Below the pieces are notes generated by a model. The model saw nothing but the letters and a program-made list of their open reading frames with translations. It searched no databases and was not told the origin of the DNA. A DNA stretch of 64,000 nt, taken from positions 194,159-258,158 of the forward strand of contig CAVVCU010000010.1 of NCBI GenBank assembly GCA_963746825.1, written 5' to 3'. Shown here piece by piece: positions 36,764 through 46,978 of this stretch. Source of the stretch: JACVRW01 sp963746825. Lineage in GTDB: Bacteria; Actinomycetota; Thermoleophilia; Solirubrobacterales; Thermoleophilaceae. Numbering within the stretch: the first letter of the stretch is position 1; every line of letters begins with the position of its first letter. The position numbers and the translations under genes are program-made.

Positions 36764-37356
36764 ATGCGACGCGACCTCGTCAACTCAGCCCTGGCCATCC
36801 TGGTGTTCACCGTCCTGCTGGGACTGGCCTATCCGCTGCTCACCACGGGCGTGGCTCAGGTTGCGTGGCCCGGCAAGGCCGACGGCAGCCAGATCGAGCG
36901 TGACGGCGAGGCCGTCGGCTCGCGCTTGATCGGCCAGGACTTCGGCGGCCGCGGCGCAGCGCGCTACTTCCAGTCGCGGCCCTCGGTGACCGACTACAGC
37001 CCCAACGCCACCTTCTTCAACAACCTCGGGCCCAACAACGCGGACCTGAGGGCGCTCTTCGAGGAGAACCTCGCCGCCTACCTCGAGCGCGAGAGGCCCT
37101 TCAATCCACAGCTCGAGGCCGGTGACGTTCCCCCCGACGCGGTTCAGACGTCCGCGTCGGGCGTCGACCCTCACATATCGCCCGAGAACGCCGAGATCCA
37201 GGCCGCGCGAGTGGCCGAGGAGCGCGGCCTGGATCCCGGACGGGTGCTCGAGCTCGTCGAGCAGAACACCGACGACCGCTCGCTCGGCGTGTTCGGCGAG
37301 CCCGGTGTGAACGTGCTCGAGCTCAACCTGGCGCTCGACGACGAGGAGGGGTCGCG

Positions 37357-37360
<4 letters not shown>
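36764..37360 (+). CDS. kdpC: KdpC subunit
   Basis: 198 residues, ATG at 36764. One N-terminal membrane helix (LAILVFTVLLGLAYPLLTTGVAQ), then SRLIGQDF, RYFQSRPSVTDYSPNATFFNNLGPNN and the C-terminal domain with SGVDPHISPENAEIQAARVAEERGLD, all conserved in KdpC. Insertions around residues 95-125 make it slightly longer than average. Its stop overlaps the kdpB ATG (ATGA). Unusual position: kdpC normally follows kdpB. Confidence 0.96.
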
Positions 37361-39410
<2,050 letters not shown>

Positions 39411-39411
<1 letters not shown>

Positions 39412-40529
39412 TGCGCGGCCATTACAAGATCTTCCTGGGCATGGCGGCCGGCGTCGGCAAGACCTACCGGATGCTCCAGGAGGGACGAGCCGAGCGTGCC
39501 GCGGGTCGTGATGTCCTGATCGGCTACCTCGAGCCGCACGCGCGGCCCGAGACCGAGGCGCAGGCCGAGGGGCTCGAGCGACTGCCCCGCCGCCAGGTCG
39601 AGTACCGCGGAGCGAACGTCGACGAGATGGACCTGCCGGCCATATTCCAGCGCTCGCCCGAGCTCTGCCTGATCGACGAGCTCGCCCACACCAACGCGCC
39701 CGGGCTCGAGCACGGCAAGCGCTTCGAGGACATCGAGGACGTGCTCGACGCCGGCATCGACGTGTTCTCCACCGTCAACGTGCAGCACCTCGAATCGCTC
39801 AACGACCGCGTGGCCGAGCTCACCGGCGTGCGCGTGAGGGAGACCTTTCCCGACAGCGTGCTGGCCTCGGCCGACGAGGTGGTGCTCGTCGACCTCACGC
39901 CGCAGGCGCTGATCGGCCGGTTGCGGGAGGGCAAGGTGTACCCCAAGGAGAGGGTGCCGGCCGCGCTCGACAACTTCTTCCGGGTCGAGAACCTGGCCGC
40001 GCTGCGCGAGGTTGCCCTGCGCCAGACCGCCGAGGAGGTCGAGCTGAAGCGCGGGCGAGCCGCGGCGGAGGTGCTCGGTACCCGGGAGGACCTGCTGGCC
40101 GACGAGGCGCCCGCCGCGCTGGCCGAGCGCGTTCTCGCGCTGGTCACGCCGCGTCCGCGCTCTCAGCGGCTGGTGCGGCGCGCCTGGCGCTCCGCCCAGC
40201 GCCTGAACGCCGAGCTCGACCTGCTCTACGTGCACCCGCCCGGCCCCCCGCCGCGCGGGGAGGACCGCGAGCAGCTGGAGGCGCTCCGCCGGCTCGCCTC
40301 GGTGCTCGGCGCCCAGTTCCTCGTGGAGGAGGGCGACGACCTCGTCGACACCGCGGCCCGGGTGGCCGCCGAGCGCGGCACCACCTACGTGCTGATCGGC
40401 CGGCCCGAGCCCCAGACCGGGCTGAGGCGCTTCTCCGAGTCGCTGCCCGACCGCATCACGCGCAAGATGCCGGGCGTGGACGTGCGCATCGTGGCCGACC
40501 GCTCGCGCCGCCTGGAGGGGGCGGGATGA
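39411..40529 (+). CDS. kdpD: KdpD N-terminal half as a separate protein (KdpD domain + USP domain)
   Basis: 372 residues, GTG at 39411 overlapping the kdpB stop by one base. Residues 1-210 are the KdpD sensor domain: Walker A GMAAGVGKT (10-18), YLEPHARPET, LIDELAHTNAPG (Walker-B-like), RFEDIEDVLDAGIDVFSTVNVQHLESLND and VRETFPDSVLASADEVVLVDLTP. Residues about 240-365 form a universal-stress-protein-like domain (RLNAELDLLYVHPP, VLIGRPEPQ). No membrane helix or kinase domain follows; the protein stops where DUF4118 would begin. The kinase half is encoded 6.6 kb upstream at 32762-34135. It may bind ATP or c-di-AMP through the USP part and interact with the kinase in trans. Confidence 0.93.
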
Positions 40530-40978
40530 GTCGCCTGCGCCGCGCCCGGACCGGCACCGGAGGATCGGGACGGCGGATCCTGTTCCCATTCAACGGCTCG
40601 ACGGTCTCCCACGGCGCCCTCGACCTGACCCTGGCGCTCGCGCGCGCGCAGGACGCCACGCTGATCCCCGCCTATCTGGCGGTCGTCCCCCACCACCTGT
40701 CGCTGGAATCCCCGGTGCCGGAGCGCGAATCGGAGGCGGCGATGCCCCTGCTCGAGCTGATCGAGCAACGGGCCACCGGCGAGGGCGTGCCCGTGGACTC
40801 GCGCATCGAACGCGGCCGGACGGCCCGCCACGCGCTCAGCGCCCTGCTCGAGACCGAGCGCTTCGACACCCTGGTGGTGGCCGCGAAGGCGGGAGCGGGG
40901 CCGGGCTTCGAGCCGGCCGACGTGAGCTGGCTCCTGCAGGGGGCACCGGGCGACGTGGTGGTGCTGCGCCCGGGCTAA
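40526..40978 (+). CDS. universal stress protein-like domain protein
   Basis: 150 residues, ATG at 40526 overlapping the preceding stop (ATGA). RRILFPFNGSTVSHGALDLTLALARAQDATLIPAYLAVV is the first beta-alpha unit of a USP fold. The C-terminal half (RFDTLVVAAKAGAGPGF, GDVVVLRPG) retains the last strand but lacks the G-x2-G-x9-GS ATP-binding motif, so nucleotide binding is doubtful. It ends the kdp operon; a role in Kdp signalling is inferred from position only. Confidence 0.75.
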   Translation: MSRLRRARTGTGGSGRRILFPFNGSTVSHGALDLTLALARAQDATLIPAYLAVVPHHLSLESPVPERESEAAMPLLELIEQRATGEGVPVDSRIERGRTARHALSALLETERFDTLVVAAKAGAGPGFEPADVSWLLQGAPGDVVVLRPG

Positions 40979-41007
40979 AGTGCCGCGCTCTCCGCCATCC
41001 TGGCTCG

Positions 41008-41466
41008 GTGGGTGCCCGCGCCGGGCGAGCCCGTATCGTCCGAGGCCTGAAGCGCTACGCACTCGCCGCTCTCACCGCGTTCATAGCTCTCAACGTCTGG
41101 ACGGGCAGCCCGCTGCTCGCGCTCTGGATCGGATCGCAGGTCCAGGGCGAGCAGAGTCAGCCCTCCATGGGCGCCTTCGCGGCCGTGATCGGCTGCCTGG
41201 TGCTGTTCAGCTTCCTGCTCTACCAGGCCCTCAAGCGCGTCAGCTACGCCTACCGCGAGGTCACCGGCACCATGCCCACGGTGCGCACGCACGCTCCGTG
41301 GCTGCGCAGCATGCGCGGCGAGCGCCCCGAGACGGCCGCCGCCAGGGCGAGGGTCAGCGGGCCGGAGCAGATCGTGGTGGTGTGCGTGATCCTGGCCGCG
41401 GTCGCCTTCGAGCTCTGGTTCTTCCTGTTCTCAGGGTCCTCGATCGGTGGCGGGTCGGGACGCTGA
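41008..41466 (+). CDS. membrane protein of unknown function
   Basis: 152 residues from the GTG at 41008. Three hydrophobic stretches: about 17-40 (ALAALTAFIALNVWTGSPLLALWIG), 55-75 (FAAVIGCLVLFSFLLYQAL) and 118-140 (IVVVCVILAAVAFELWFFLF), with a basic loop HAPWLRSMRGERPETAAARARV between the second and third. No recognised family. It stands between the kdp locus and the DUF427 gene, with 29-bp and 27-bp gaps. Confidence 0.7.
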   Translation: MGARAGRARIVRGLKRYALAALTAFIALNVWTGSPLLALWIGSQVQGEQSQPSMGAFAAVIGCLVLFSFLLYQALKRVSYAYREVTGTMPTVRTHAPWLRSMRGERPETAAARARVSGPEQIVVVCVILAAVAFELWFFLFSGSSIGGGSGR

Positions 41467-41493
41467 TCTCGGCGCTATTCTCGGCCGCAAGCA

Positions 41494-42345
41494 ATGAGCG
41501 CTCGCGTAGCAGAACTCCTGGGCTCGTCGCTCGGCCGGCTTCGTCACGAGCCGACCGACAAGCGCATACGCGCGACGGTCGGTGGCAACGAGGTGGCGGA
41601 CAGCAAGCGAGCCTTGCTCGTCTGGGAGCCGCGGCGGGTCGTGCCCTCCTACGCCGTCCCGATCGAGGACGTGACCGCGGAGCTCTCCCCGGCGGCCGGA
41701 GCGGGCGAGGAGTCCGACGCCCCGATCCTCCACCCGGGCATCCCCTTCAGCGCGCACTCGACCGACGGAGAGCCGCTCGACCTGCGGGCCGGCGGCGAGA
41801 CCCGCGCCAACGTGGCGTTCCGCCCCGCCGACCCGGACCTGAACGGTCACGTCCTGCTCGACTTCGACGGCTTCGACGCGTGGTACGAGGAGGACCAGGA
41901 GATCTTCGCTCACCCACGTGACCCCTTTCACAGCGTGGAGGCGCTGCGGAGCTCGCGTCACGTGCGGATCGAGGTCGCGGGCGAGCTGATCGCCGAGAGC
42001 CGCCGCCCGACGCTCGTGTTCGAGACCCACCTGCCCACGCGCTTCTACTTCCGGCGCGAGGACGTGAAGGTCGAGCTCAAGCCGAGCCCGCAGCGCACCC
42101 GCTGCCCTTACAAGGGCGAGGCGACCTACTGGTCCTTCGAGGCCGGAGGGCGCACCATCGACAACCTGCTGTGGAGCTATGAGGATCCCGTCGAAGACGC
42201 GAGGGCCCTCACCGGCCTGGTGGCCCTGTTCGATGAGGTGGTCGACGTGACGCTCGACGGCGAGCCGCGCGAACGCCCCGACACCCCCTTCGCCAGAGTG
42301 ATGATCGAGGAGTTCGGTCTGGAGAGCTCCTCGGCTGACTCGTAA
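41494..42345 (+). CDS. DUF427 domain protein (two copies)
   Basis: 283 residues with two DUF427 modules, residues about 15-105 (IRATVGGNEVADSKRALLVWEPRRVVPSYAVP) and 155-255 (VRIEVAGELIAESRRPTLVFETHLPTRFYF, TRCPYKGEATYWSF). DUF427 proteins are small beta-rich domains common in actinobacteria, of unknown biochemical role. The second module keeps the hallmark CPYKGxAxYW; the first has lost it. It is cytosolic. tRNA-Arg follows 35 bp after the stop. A CATACGCGC motif lies at 41,563, one of several such sites in the window. Confidence 0.85.
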   Translation: MSARVAELLGSSLGRLRHEPTDKRIRATVGGNEVADSKRALLVWEPRRVVPSYAVPIEDVTAELSPAAGAGEESDAPILHPGIPFSAHSTDGEPLDLRAGGETRANVAFRPADPDLNGHVLLDFDGFDAWYEEDQEIFAHPRDPFHSVEALRSSRHVRIEVAGELIAESRRPTLVFETHLPTRFYFRREDVKVELKPSPQRTRCPYKGEATYWSFEAGGRTIDNLLWSYEDPVEDARALTGLVALFDEVVDVTLDGEPRERPDTPFARVMIEEFGLESSSADS

Positions 42346-42380
42346 CGCAGGTTCGCTTGGCGGCCTATCCTCGCCGGTGG

Positions 42381-42454
42381 GCCCCCGTAGCTCAGCTGGA
42401 AAGAGCGGCTGCCTTCTAAGCAGCGGGTCGCAGGTTCGAGTCCTGCCGGGGGCA
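42381..42454 (+). tRNA. tRNA-Arg (anticodon UCU)
   Basis: 74 nt. Acceptor GCCCCCG (42381-42387) pairs with CGGGGGC (42447-42453), discriminator A. Anticodon stem GCTGC/GCAGC with loop CTTCTAA and anticodon TCT; T arm GCAGG-TTCGAGT-CCTGC. Its anticodon-loop-to-3'-end segment is duplicated at 43598-43636, marking an integration site. Confidence 0.95.
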
Positions 42455-42455
42455 T
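42417..42455 (+). repeat. attL: 39-bp direct repeat within tRNA-Arg
   Basis: Runs from the last base of the anticodon to 1 bp past the tRNA. Identical to 43598-43636 over 39 bp, offset 1181 bp. Such duplications arise when tyrosine integrases use tRNA genes as attB. Confidence 0.75.
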
Positions 42456-42570
42456 GGTCACGGGCGGCGGACATTGGTCGCGCGAATCGCAGGGCGAGTG
42501 GCCTTGCTTTCTGGTCCGCGGTGGACGAGGATCGCTCCGTCCCTAACACTTCCAGTCAGGCGGTACTTCG

Positions 42571-42897
42571 ATGGCGCTTTACCTGACCCGTTTCAGCTAC
42601 TCGACGGACGCTATGAAGGGGCTGCTCAGTGACCCGCAGGACAGGAGCGTCGCGGCGCGGGAACTGGCGGATTCACTTGGCGGCAAGCTCTTGGGCTTCT
42701 GGTACGCCTTTGGAGAGTTCGACGGAGTCTTTTTGATGGACGGGCCCGACAACGCGTCGGCGGCGGCGGTGGCTATGGCCGTCGGCGCCAGCGGAGCGTT
42801 ATCGGAGGTCGAGACGACAGTGCTGCTCGACATGGACGAGGCCCAGGATGCGATGCGGAAGGCCGCCGCAGCAACGTACCGGCCGCCAGGTTCATAG
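42571..42897 (+). CDS. GYD-domain protein
   Basis: 108 residues, ATG at 42571. MALYLTRFSYSTDAMKGLL, ADSLGGKLLGFWYAFGEFDGVFLMDGPDNASAAAVAMAV and SGALSEVETTVLLDMDEA match the GYD family (small ferredoxin-like-fold proteins named after a Gly-Tyr-Asp motif; here the motif is GEFDGVFL). Function is unknown; homologues occur in many soil bacteria. It lies inside the att-bounded insert at tRNA-Arg. Confidence 0.8.
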   Translation: MALYLTRFSYSTDAMKGLLSDPQDRSVAARELADSLGGKLLGFWYAFGEFDGVFLMDGPDNASAAAVAMAVGASGALSEVETTVLLDMDEAQDAMRKAAAATYRPPGS

Positions 42898-42964
42898 GTC
42901 ACCGCTGCGTCAGGTTGGTCGACGAATCGCGTCGCGCTGGGTGCGTAGCCGCTCGGCAGCCCGC

Positions 42965-43498
42965 TCAGGCGCTTGGCGTCGGGGGCGACGCGGAGGGCGA
43001 CTCCGCTTGCTCGATCGGCTGCTGTGCCGATGCCGACTTGAGCGACCCGGCTGGCTGGCCTCCGGCCTCCCAGACCTGGTTCAGGTTGCTCTGCATGAGT
43101 GGCGCCACGACGAGATTCACCAGCGGGATCAGTCCGAGGATGAACACCAAGACCACGGCGAGGTTGTTCGATCCGAGCACCAAGTTCTGAGAGGTCTCGA
43201 TGCGCTTGAGCGTTCGCCAGAAGCTGACAAACAGCGGCACGATGACGAGGGCACCGATGGTCACGGCGACCACCGACATGATCGGGTTGTCGCCGAGCTC
43301 GGGCCTGCGGTTCGCTCGGCCGAGGTCGGCCATCTCGCGGTTGATGAAGTACCACCAGAAGATGTGGTAGATGCCCAGCGTGATGAGGCCGAGCGCCAGC
43401 ACAGCGAGCGGGTTGCGGATCTTGGCGGTTGTCCCCGCCCCCGGGATTGCGAGTTCCTGGGCCACGGCGTCCCAGTCTCCTTGCCTGAGCACCGACAT
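42965..43498 (-). CDS. DUF4234 membrane protein
   Basis: 177 residues from the ATG at 43498. NPLAVLALGLITLGIYHIFWWYFINREMADLGRA is the DUF4234 signature (two helices with an I-Y-x-x-F-W-W-Y core), followed by IMSVVAVTIGALVIVPLFVSFW and LAVVLVFILGLIPLVNLVVAPLM, giving about four membrane segments, and a Ser/Pro/Ala-rich cytoplasmic tail. The frame extends further upstream into sequence read antisense through the tRNA copy; that extension (MPPAGLEPATRC...) is an artefact and is excluded. Function is unknown. Within the tRNA-Arg insert. Confidence 0.75.
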   Translation of the reverse strand: MSVLRQGDWDAVAQELAIPGAGTTAKIRNPLAVLALGLITLGIYHIFWWYFINREMADLGRANRRPELGDNPIMSVVAVTIGALVIVPLFVSFWRTLKRIETSQNLVLGSNNLAVVLVFILGLIPLVNLVVAPLMQSNLNQVWEAGGQPAGSLKSASAQQPIEQAESPSASPPTPSA

Positions 43499-43597
43499 GC
43501 AACCGCTGGGCGTCGGCCACCGCCTCGGAGGCGTCGTCGAGTGCGCTCGGTCTCGGCGACAGGCGGCGGTAGACTGCAGCATCTGCTCGCCCCTTCT

Positions 43598-43636
43598 TAA
43601 GCAGCGGGTCGCAGGTTCGAGTCCTGCCGGGGGCAT
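43598..43636 (+). repeat. attR: 39-bp copy of the tRNA-Arg 3' end
   Basis: Exact copy of 42417-42455. To its left the similarity continues with one extra T (CCTTCTTAAG against CCTTCTAAG), showing a decayed anticodon-loop half. It does not form a complete tRNA. Confidence 0.75.
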
Positions 43637-43638
43637 CT

Positions 43639-43785
43639 ATGGAGAAACGCCACAAGCCCGATATCGACACCGTTCGCGAGGTTCTCCGTGAGGAGGAGGA
43701 TCGCGTGCGCGAAGAGCCGCCGCGCGAGGAGCCCCCGGCCGAGGACTCGAGCGCTGACGAGCAGGAGGACGACGCCGGCTCCTGA
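43639..43785 (+). CDS. small acidic hypothetical protein
   Basis: 48 residues, ATG at 43639, 2 bp past the attR repeat (EKRHKPDIDTVREVLREEEDR then Glu/Pro/Asp-rich to the stop). Strongly charged and probably disordered after residue 22. Before insertion of the element it would have started just downstream of tRNA-Arg. No Shine-Dalgarno site is evident; the call rests on codon pattern and a plausible N-terminal helix. Confidence 0.4.
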   Translation: MEKRHKPDIDTVREVLREEEDRVREEPPREEPPAEDSSADEQEDDAGS

Positions 43786-43825
43786 CCGGCTTCCGTCCGG
43801 CCTTCTCATCACCGTCGTGGTGAGA

Positions 43826-44284
43826 ATGCTGGACCAGTTCTACCTTCCGACGAGCGTGCACTACCTCGCCGATCGTCACGTGTGGGCCCGGCCCGAGGAG
43901 GACGGTTGCGTGACCGTGGGGGCCGCGGCGCCCCTGCGCGAGGTGTTGTGGCACGCGCCGGAGGTGGAGTTCTGGGCGGTTGACCGGGTCGAGGTGGGAA
44001 GCACGATCGCCACCGCCAGTGCCCGCCACGGCCGGCGCATCGCGATCGCCTCGCCGCTCGCCGGCACGCTCGTCGAAGTCAACGCGCTGCTCGACGTGGC
44101 GCCGCACGCGCTCGTGGTGCAGCCCTACCTGCGCGGCTGGGTCGCCCGGATATATCCCGACAACTGGGAGCGCGACTCCTACACCCTGCTCAGCGGGTCG
44201 ACGGGCGCCGCCCTGTATCGCGAGCGCCTCGAGAGCACGCTCGGCCGCGGTCGTCCCGAGGCCTTCGCCGGCGTGCTGCTCTAG
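43826..44284 (+). CDS. glycine cleavage H-protein-like domain protein without the lipoyl lysine
   Basis: 152 residues from the ATG at 43826. The order of GcvH elements is kept: VHYLADRHVWARPEEDGCVTVGAAAPLREVLWHAPEVEFWAV at the N-terminus, then VGSTIATASARHGRRIAIASPLAGTLVEVNALLDVAPHALVVQPYLRGWVARIYPDNWE. In true H proteins the ESVKAA turn carries the lipoyl lysine 9 residues before the S-P of the SP-x-x-G-x-V-x-x-x-N segment; here that turn reads ARHGRR and has no lysine. No gcvT or gcvP is nearby. A GcvH-derived scaffold or lipoate-independent protein is likely. Confidence 0.7.
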   Translation: MLDQFYLPTSVHYLADRHVWARPEEDGCVTVGAAAPLREVLWHAPEVEFWAVDRVEVGSTIATASARHGRRIAIASPLAGTLVEVNALLDVAPHALVVQPYLRGWVARIYPDNWERDSYTLLSGSTGAALYRERLESTLGRGRPEAFAGVLL

Positions 44285-44288
44285 CCCA

Positions 44289-44651
44289 CTAGTAGTTGCC
44301 GGACAGGTAGTCCCAGGCCCGGCGCAGCTTTCGCTCCAGCTCGCCCTCGGTGGTGTCGTCGGGGGTCGCGTCCATGGCCGCGGGGTTCTCCGAGGGCTCG
44401 GGCAGCCCTTCGGCGGCGGCCCGGTCGATCGAGAGGGTCACGCCGCGCTCGTGGATCTCGCCGACTTGTGGGGCGTCCACGAAGCGGTGGCCTCCGGGCA
44501 GCACGCTCGTGTCGAGAACGATCCCGTCGAAGATGTCCTTGTCGGGCTCGGCCAGCACGTGCTCGACCACCCCGAGCTGCTCGCCGTCGCTGGTGTAGAC
44601 GGCGACCCCGGGCTGGAGGGTCATGTACGAGCCGGGTGCCCCGAGGTCCAT
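44289..44651 (-). CDS. PRC-barrel-like domain protein
   Basis: 120 residues from 44651 (ATG at 44624 is an alternative). Core beta-barrel pattern: VAVYTSDGEQLGVVEHVLAEPDKDIFDGIVLD and HRFVDAPQVGEIHERGVTLSI, typical of PRC-barrel domains, followed by a helical tail ERKLRRAWDYLSGNY. Actinobacterial proteins of this type are soluble and uncharacterised. It converges on the GcvH-like gene with a 4-bp gap and is divergent from glucose dehydrogenase. Confidence 0.7.
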   Translation of the reverse strand: MDLGAPGSYMTLQPGVAVYTSDGEQLGVVEHVLAEPDKDIFDGIVLDTSVLPGGHRFVDAPQVGEIHERGVTLSIDRAAAEGLPEPSENPAAMDATPDDTTEGELERKLRRAWDYLSGNY

Positions 44652-44695
44652 GCCGCGGGAGGGTACTCGGCGCGCCGCCGGGGTAAGGCTCGGCT

Positions 44696-45745
44696 ATGCA
44701 GGCCATCACCGTCGTGCCCGGCGATCCGGACAGCGCAACCCTCAGCCAGGTGGAAGAGCCCAGCGCAGGGGAGGGACAGCTCCTGGTGGAGACCCTGCGT
44801 CTCGGGGTGTGCGGGACCGACCGCGAGATCGTCGACGGCAACCACGGCGAGCCGCCGCCCGGGCGCGAGCAGCTCGTGCTCGGCCACGAGCTGCTGGGCC
44901 GGGTGCGCCAGGCCCCGGGCGGCTCGGCGTTCGCGCCCGGTGACCTGGTGGCCGGCATCGTGCGCCGGCCCGATCCCGTGCCGTGCGCGTGCTGCGCTCG
45001 CGGCGAGTGGGACATGTGCCGCAACGGCCTCTACACCGAGCGCGGCATCAAGGCGCGCGACGGCTACGGCGCCGAGCTGGTGGCCCTCGAGCAGGACTTC
45101 GCGATCCCCGTGGACGCCGGGTTGGGCGAGCTCGGGGTGCTGACCGAGCCGGCCAGCGTGCTGGCCAAGGCCTGGGAGCAGATCGAGCGCATCCGCGCGC
45201 GCGCCTGCGCCGTGCACGATCGGGCCCTGGTCACCGGCGCGGGCCCGATCGGCCTGCTTGCGGCCCTGATGTCGGTGCAGCGCGGCATGGAGACCCACGT
45301 GCTCGACCGCGCCGAAAGCGGCATCAAGCCCGACCTGGTGACCGCACTGGGAGCGACCTACCACACCGGCTCGATCGAAGAGCTGTGCGAGGACGCCGAG
45401 CCGGACATCATCGTCGAGTGCACCGGAGTGGCCCAGCTGGTGGTGGACGCCATGCGCTTCACCGCGCCGGGAGCGATCGTCTGCCTGACCGGCGTGGCGC
45501 CGAAGCGGACCCTGCAGGTGGACGTCGGCGAGATCAACAACGAGATCGTGCTCGAGAACGACGTCATCTTCGGCTCGGTCAACGCCAATCGGCGCCACTT
45601 CGAGCAGGCCTCGGGCGCGCTCGCGCAGGCCGACCGCGACTGGCTGGGCCGGCTTATCACCCGCGAAGTGCCGCTCGAGCGCTGGAGCGAGGCCCTCGAC
45701 AAGAACGACGACGACATCAAGGTGGTCGTCGAGTTCGCTAGCTAG
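44696..45745 (+). CDS. zinc-type glucose/threonine dehydrogenase family, glucose 1-dehydrogenase-like
   Basis: 349 residues, ATG at 44696. Medium-chain dehydrogenase: LGVCGTDREIVDG with the catalytic-zinc cysteine, LVLGHELLGRV with its histidine-glutamate, RRPDPVPCACCARGEWDMCRNG with structural-zinc-type cysteines, and LVTGAGPIGLLAALM for NAD(P). ERGIKARDGYGAE and the C-terminal EINNEIVLENDVIFGSVNANRRHFE are distinctive of archaeal/bacterial glucose dehydrogenases (Glu_dehyd_C). Oxidises glucose or another aldose to the lactone. A nucleotide-sugar gene follows 10 bp later. Confidence 0.88.
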   Translation: MQAITVVPGDPDSATLSQVEEPSAGEGQLLVETLRLGVCGTDREIVDGNHGEPPPGREQLVLGHELLGRVRQAPGGSAFAPGDLVAGIVRRPDPVPCACCARGEWDMCRNGLYTERGIKARDGYGAELVALEQDFAIPVDAGLGELGVLTEPASVLAKAWEQIERIRARACAVHDRALVTGAGPIGLLAALMSVQRGMETHVLDRAESGIKPDLVTALGATYHTGSIEELCEDAEPDIIVECTGVAQLVVDAMRFTAPGAIVCLTGVAPKRTLQVDVGEINNEIVLENDVIFGSVNANRRHFEQASGALAQADRDWLGRLITREVPLERWSEALDKNDDDIKVVVEFAS

Positions 45746-45755
45746 GGTCTCGGGC

Positions 45756-46706
45756 GTGGCCACGTCGCTAGTCACCGGGGGAGCCGGCTTTCTCGGCTCG
45801 CATCTGTGCGACTACCTGATCGCCCGCGGCCAGCGCGTGGTGTGCGTGGACAACCTCGAGACCGGCTCCCTCGAGAACATCCGCCACCTCGAGACCGGCG
45901 CGGACTTCCGCTTCGAGATGCTCGACATCACCAGCCACTACGAGATCGACGAGCCGGTGGACTACGTGTTCCACATGGCCTCCCCGGCGAGCCCGATCGA
46001 CTACGCGCGCCTGCCGCTGCACACCCTCAAGGTGGGTGCGTACGGCACTCACAACACACTGGGCCTGGCCAAGAAGCACCGCGCCCGCTTCCTGCTGGCC
46101 TCGACGAGCGAGGTCTACGGCGACCCGCTGGTGCACCCGCAGCCCGAGTCCTACTGGGGCAACGTCAACCCGATCGGCCCCCGCGGCGTGTACGACGAAG
46201 CCAAGCGCTACGCCGAGGCGCTGACGATGGCCTACCTGCGCCAGCAGGGCGTGAACACCTGCATCGCTCGGATCTTCAACACCTCGGGGCCGAAGATGAG
46301 GCCCCACGACGGCCGGGCCATCCCCACCTTCCTGCGCCAGGCCATGACCGACCGGCCGCTGACCGTGTTCGGCGACGGCTCCCAGACGCGCAGCTTCTGT
46401 TACGTCGACGACCTGATCCGCGGGCTCGTGCTGTTGGCCGAGTCGGAGGTCCACGAGCCGGTCAACCTCGGCAACCCCGGGGAGATGAGCCTGCTCGACC
46501 TGGCCAAGGTGATCATCGAGCTGACCGAGTCGCGCTCCGAGATCGTGTTCGAGGCGCTGCCGATCGACGATCCTCAGGTGCGCCAGCCCGACATCACGCG
46601 CGCCCGCCAGCTGCTTGGGTGGGAGCCCGAGGTCGAGTTCCGCGACGGGCTGCGCCGCACCATCGATCACTACGCGAAGAACCTCGGAAGCCCGGCGGAG
46701 CGATGA
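45756..46706 (+). CDS. UDP-glucuronate decarboxylase (UDP-xylose synthase)-like SDR
   Basis: 316 residues, GTG at 45756. Extended SDR: TGGAGFLGSHLCDYLI at the N-terminus, VFHMASPASPIDYARLPLHTLKVGAYGTHNTLGLAKKHRARFLLASTSEVYGDPLVHPQPESYWGNVNPIGPRGVYDEAKRYAE with catalytic Tyr and Lys in YDEAK. The ASPASP, EVYGDP-HPQ-E-YWGNVNPIG and YDEAKR set is diagnostic of UXS enzymes, which turn UDP-glucuronate into UDP-xylose. It is cytosolic and provides a pentose donor for glycans. Overlaps the next small gene (ATGA). Confidence 0.9.
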   Translation: MATSLVTGGAGFLGSHLCDYLIARGQRVVCVDNLETGSLENIRHLETGADFRFEMLDITSHYEIDEPVDYVFHMASPASPIDYARLPLHTLKVGAYGTHNTLGLAKKHRARFLLASTSEVYGDPLVHPQPESYWGNVNPIGPRGVYDEAKRYAEALTMAYLRQQGVNTCIARIFNTSGPKMRPHDGRAIPTFLRQAMTDRPLTVFGDGSQTRSFCYVDDLIRGLVLLAESEVHEPVNLGNPGEMSLLDLAKVIIELTESRSEIVFEALPIDDPQVRQPDITRARQLLGWEPEVEFRDGLRRTIDHYAKNLGSPAER

Positions 46707-46978
46707 GCTCGGAGGGCAAGAACCTCGAGGCCATCAGCAAGGCCATCGACACCCACAACCAGGGATGCGAGTGGCCGGCGGTTGCGATCGAGTTGAATCC
46801 ATTCGAGCTGGAGCGGCTCGGCTGGGACACCATCCGAGGCCTTCCCGTCCGGCCCAACGCCGAGCTCGGCAGCGGCCGCTTCCGGGTGGTCTGCGCGCGC
46901 GAGGAGGGCGAGCCGGGCGAGATCGTGGAAGCGGTGGCGGAGCAGACAGTGCCCGCCGAGCCGGTCAAGGTCGGCTAG
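46703..46978 (+). CDS. hypothetical protein, 91 residues
   Basis: ATG at 46703 inside the preceding stop. No signal or membrane segment. Segments NQGCEWPAVAIELNPFELERLGWDTIRGLPVRPNAELGSGRFRVVCARE look like a folded beta-rich domain. Strict coupling to the UXS-like gene suggests co-expression, but I recognise no family. Its stop abuts that of the convergent decarboxylase. Confidence 0.6.
   Translation: MSSEGKNLEAISKAIDTHNQGCEWPAVAIELNPFELERLGWDTIRGLPVRPNAELGSGRFRVVCAREEGEPGEIVEAVAEQTVPAEPVKVG

Larger units (their letters stand above)
42417..43636. mobile_element. 1.2-kb insert bounded by tRNA-Arg att repeats
   Basis: The segment between the tRNA-Arg 3' half and its 39-bp copy behaves like a minimal integrated element. 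It carries a GYD-domain gene (42571-42897) and a DUF4234 membrane protein gene (42965-43498) but no integrase or replication gene. It is either a satellite mobilised in trans or the deletion remnant of a larger island. Confidence 0.6.

Noticed and set aside
43598..43636. Second tRNA gene at 43.6 kb
   Set aside because: Only the 3' half matches tRNA-Arg; the D arm and acceptor 5' strand are absent, so it is an att copy, not a tRNA.
42177..43670. ORFs beginning MPPAGLEPATRC at both tRNA-Arg copies
   Set aside because: This peptide is the well-known spurious translation of the antisense of a tRNA 3' half; only the downstream DUF4234 start at 43498 is kept.
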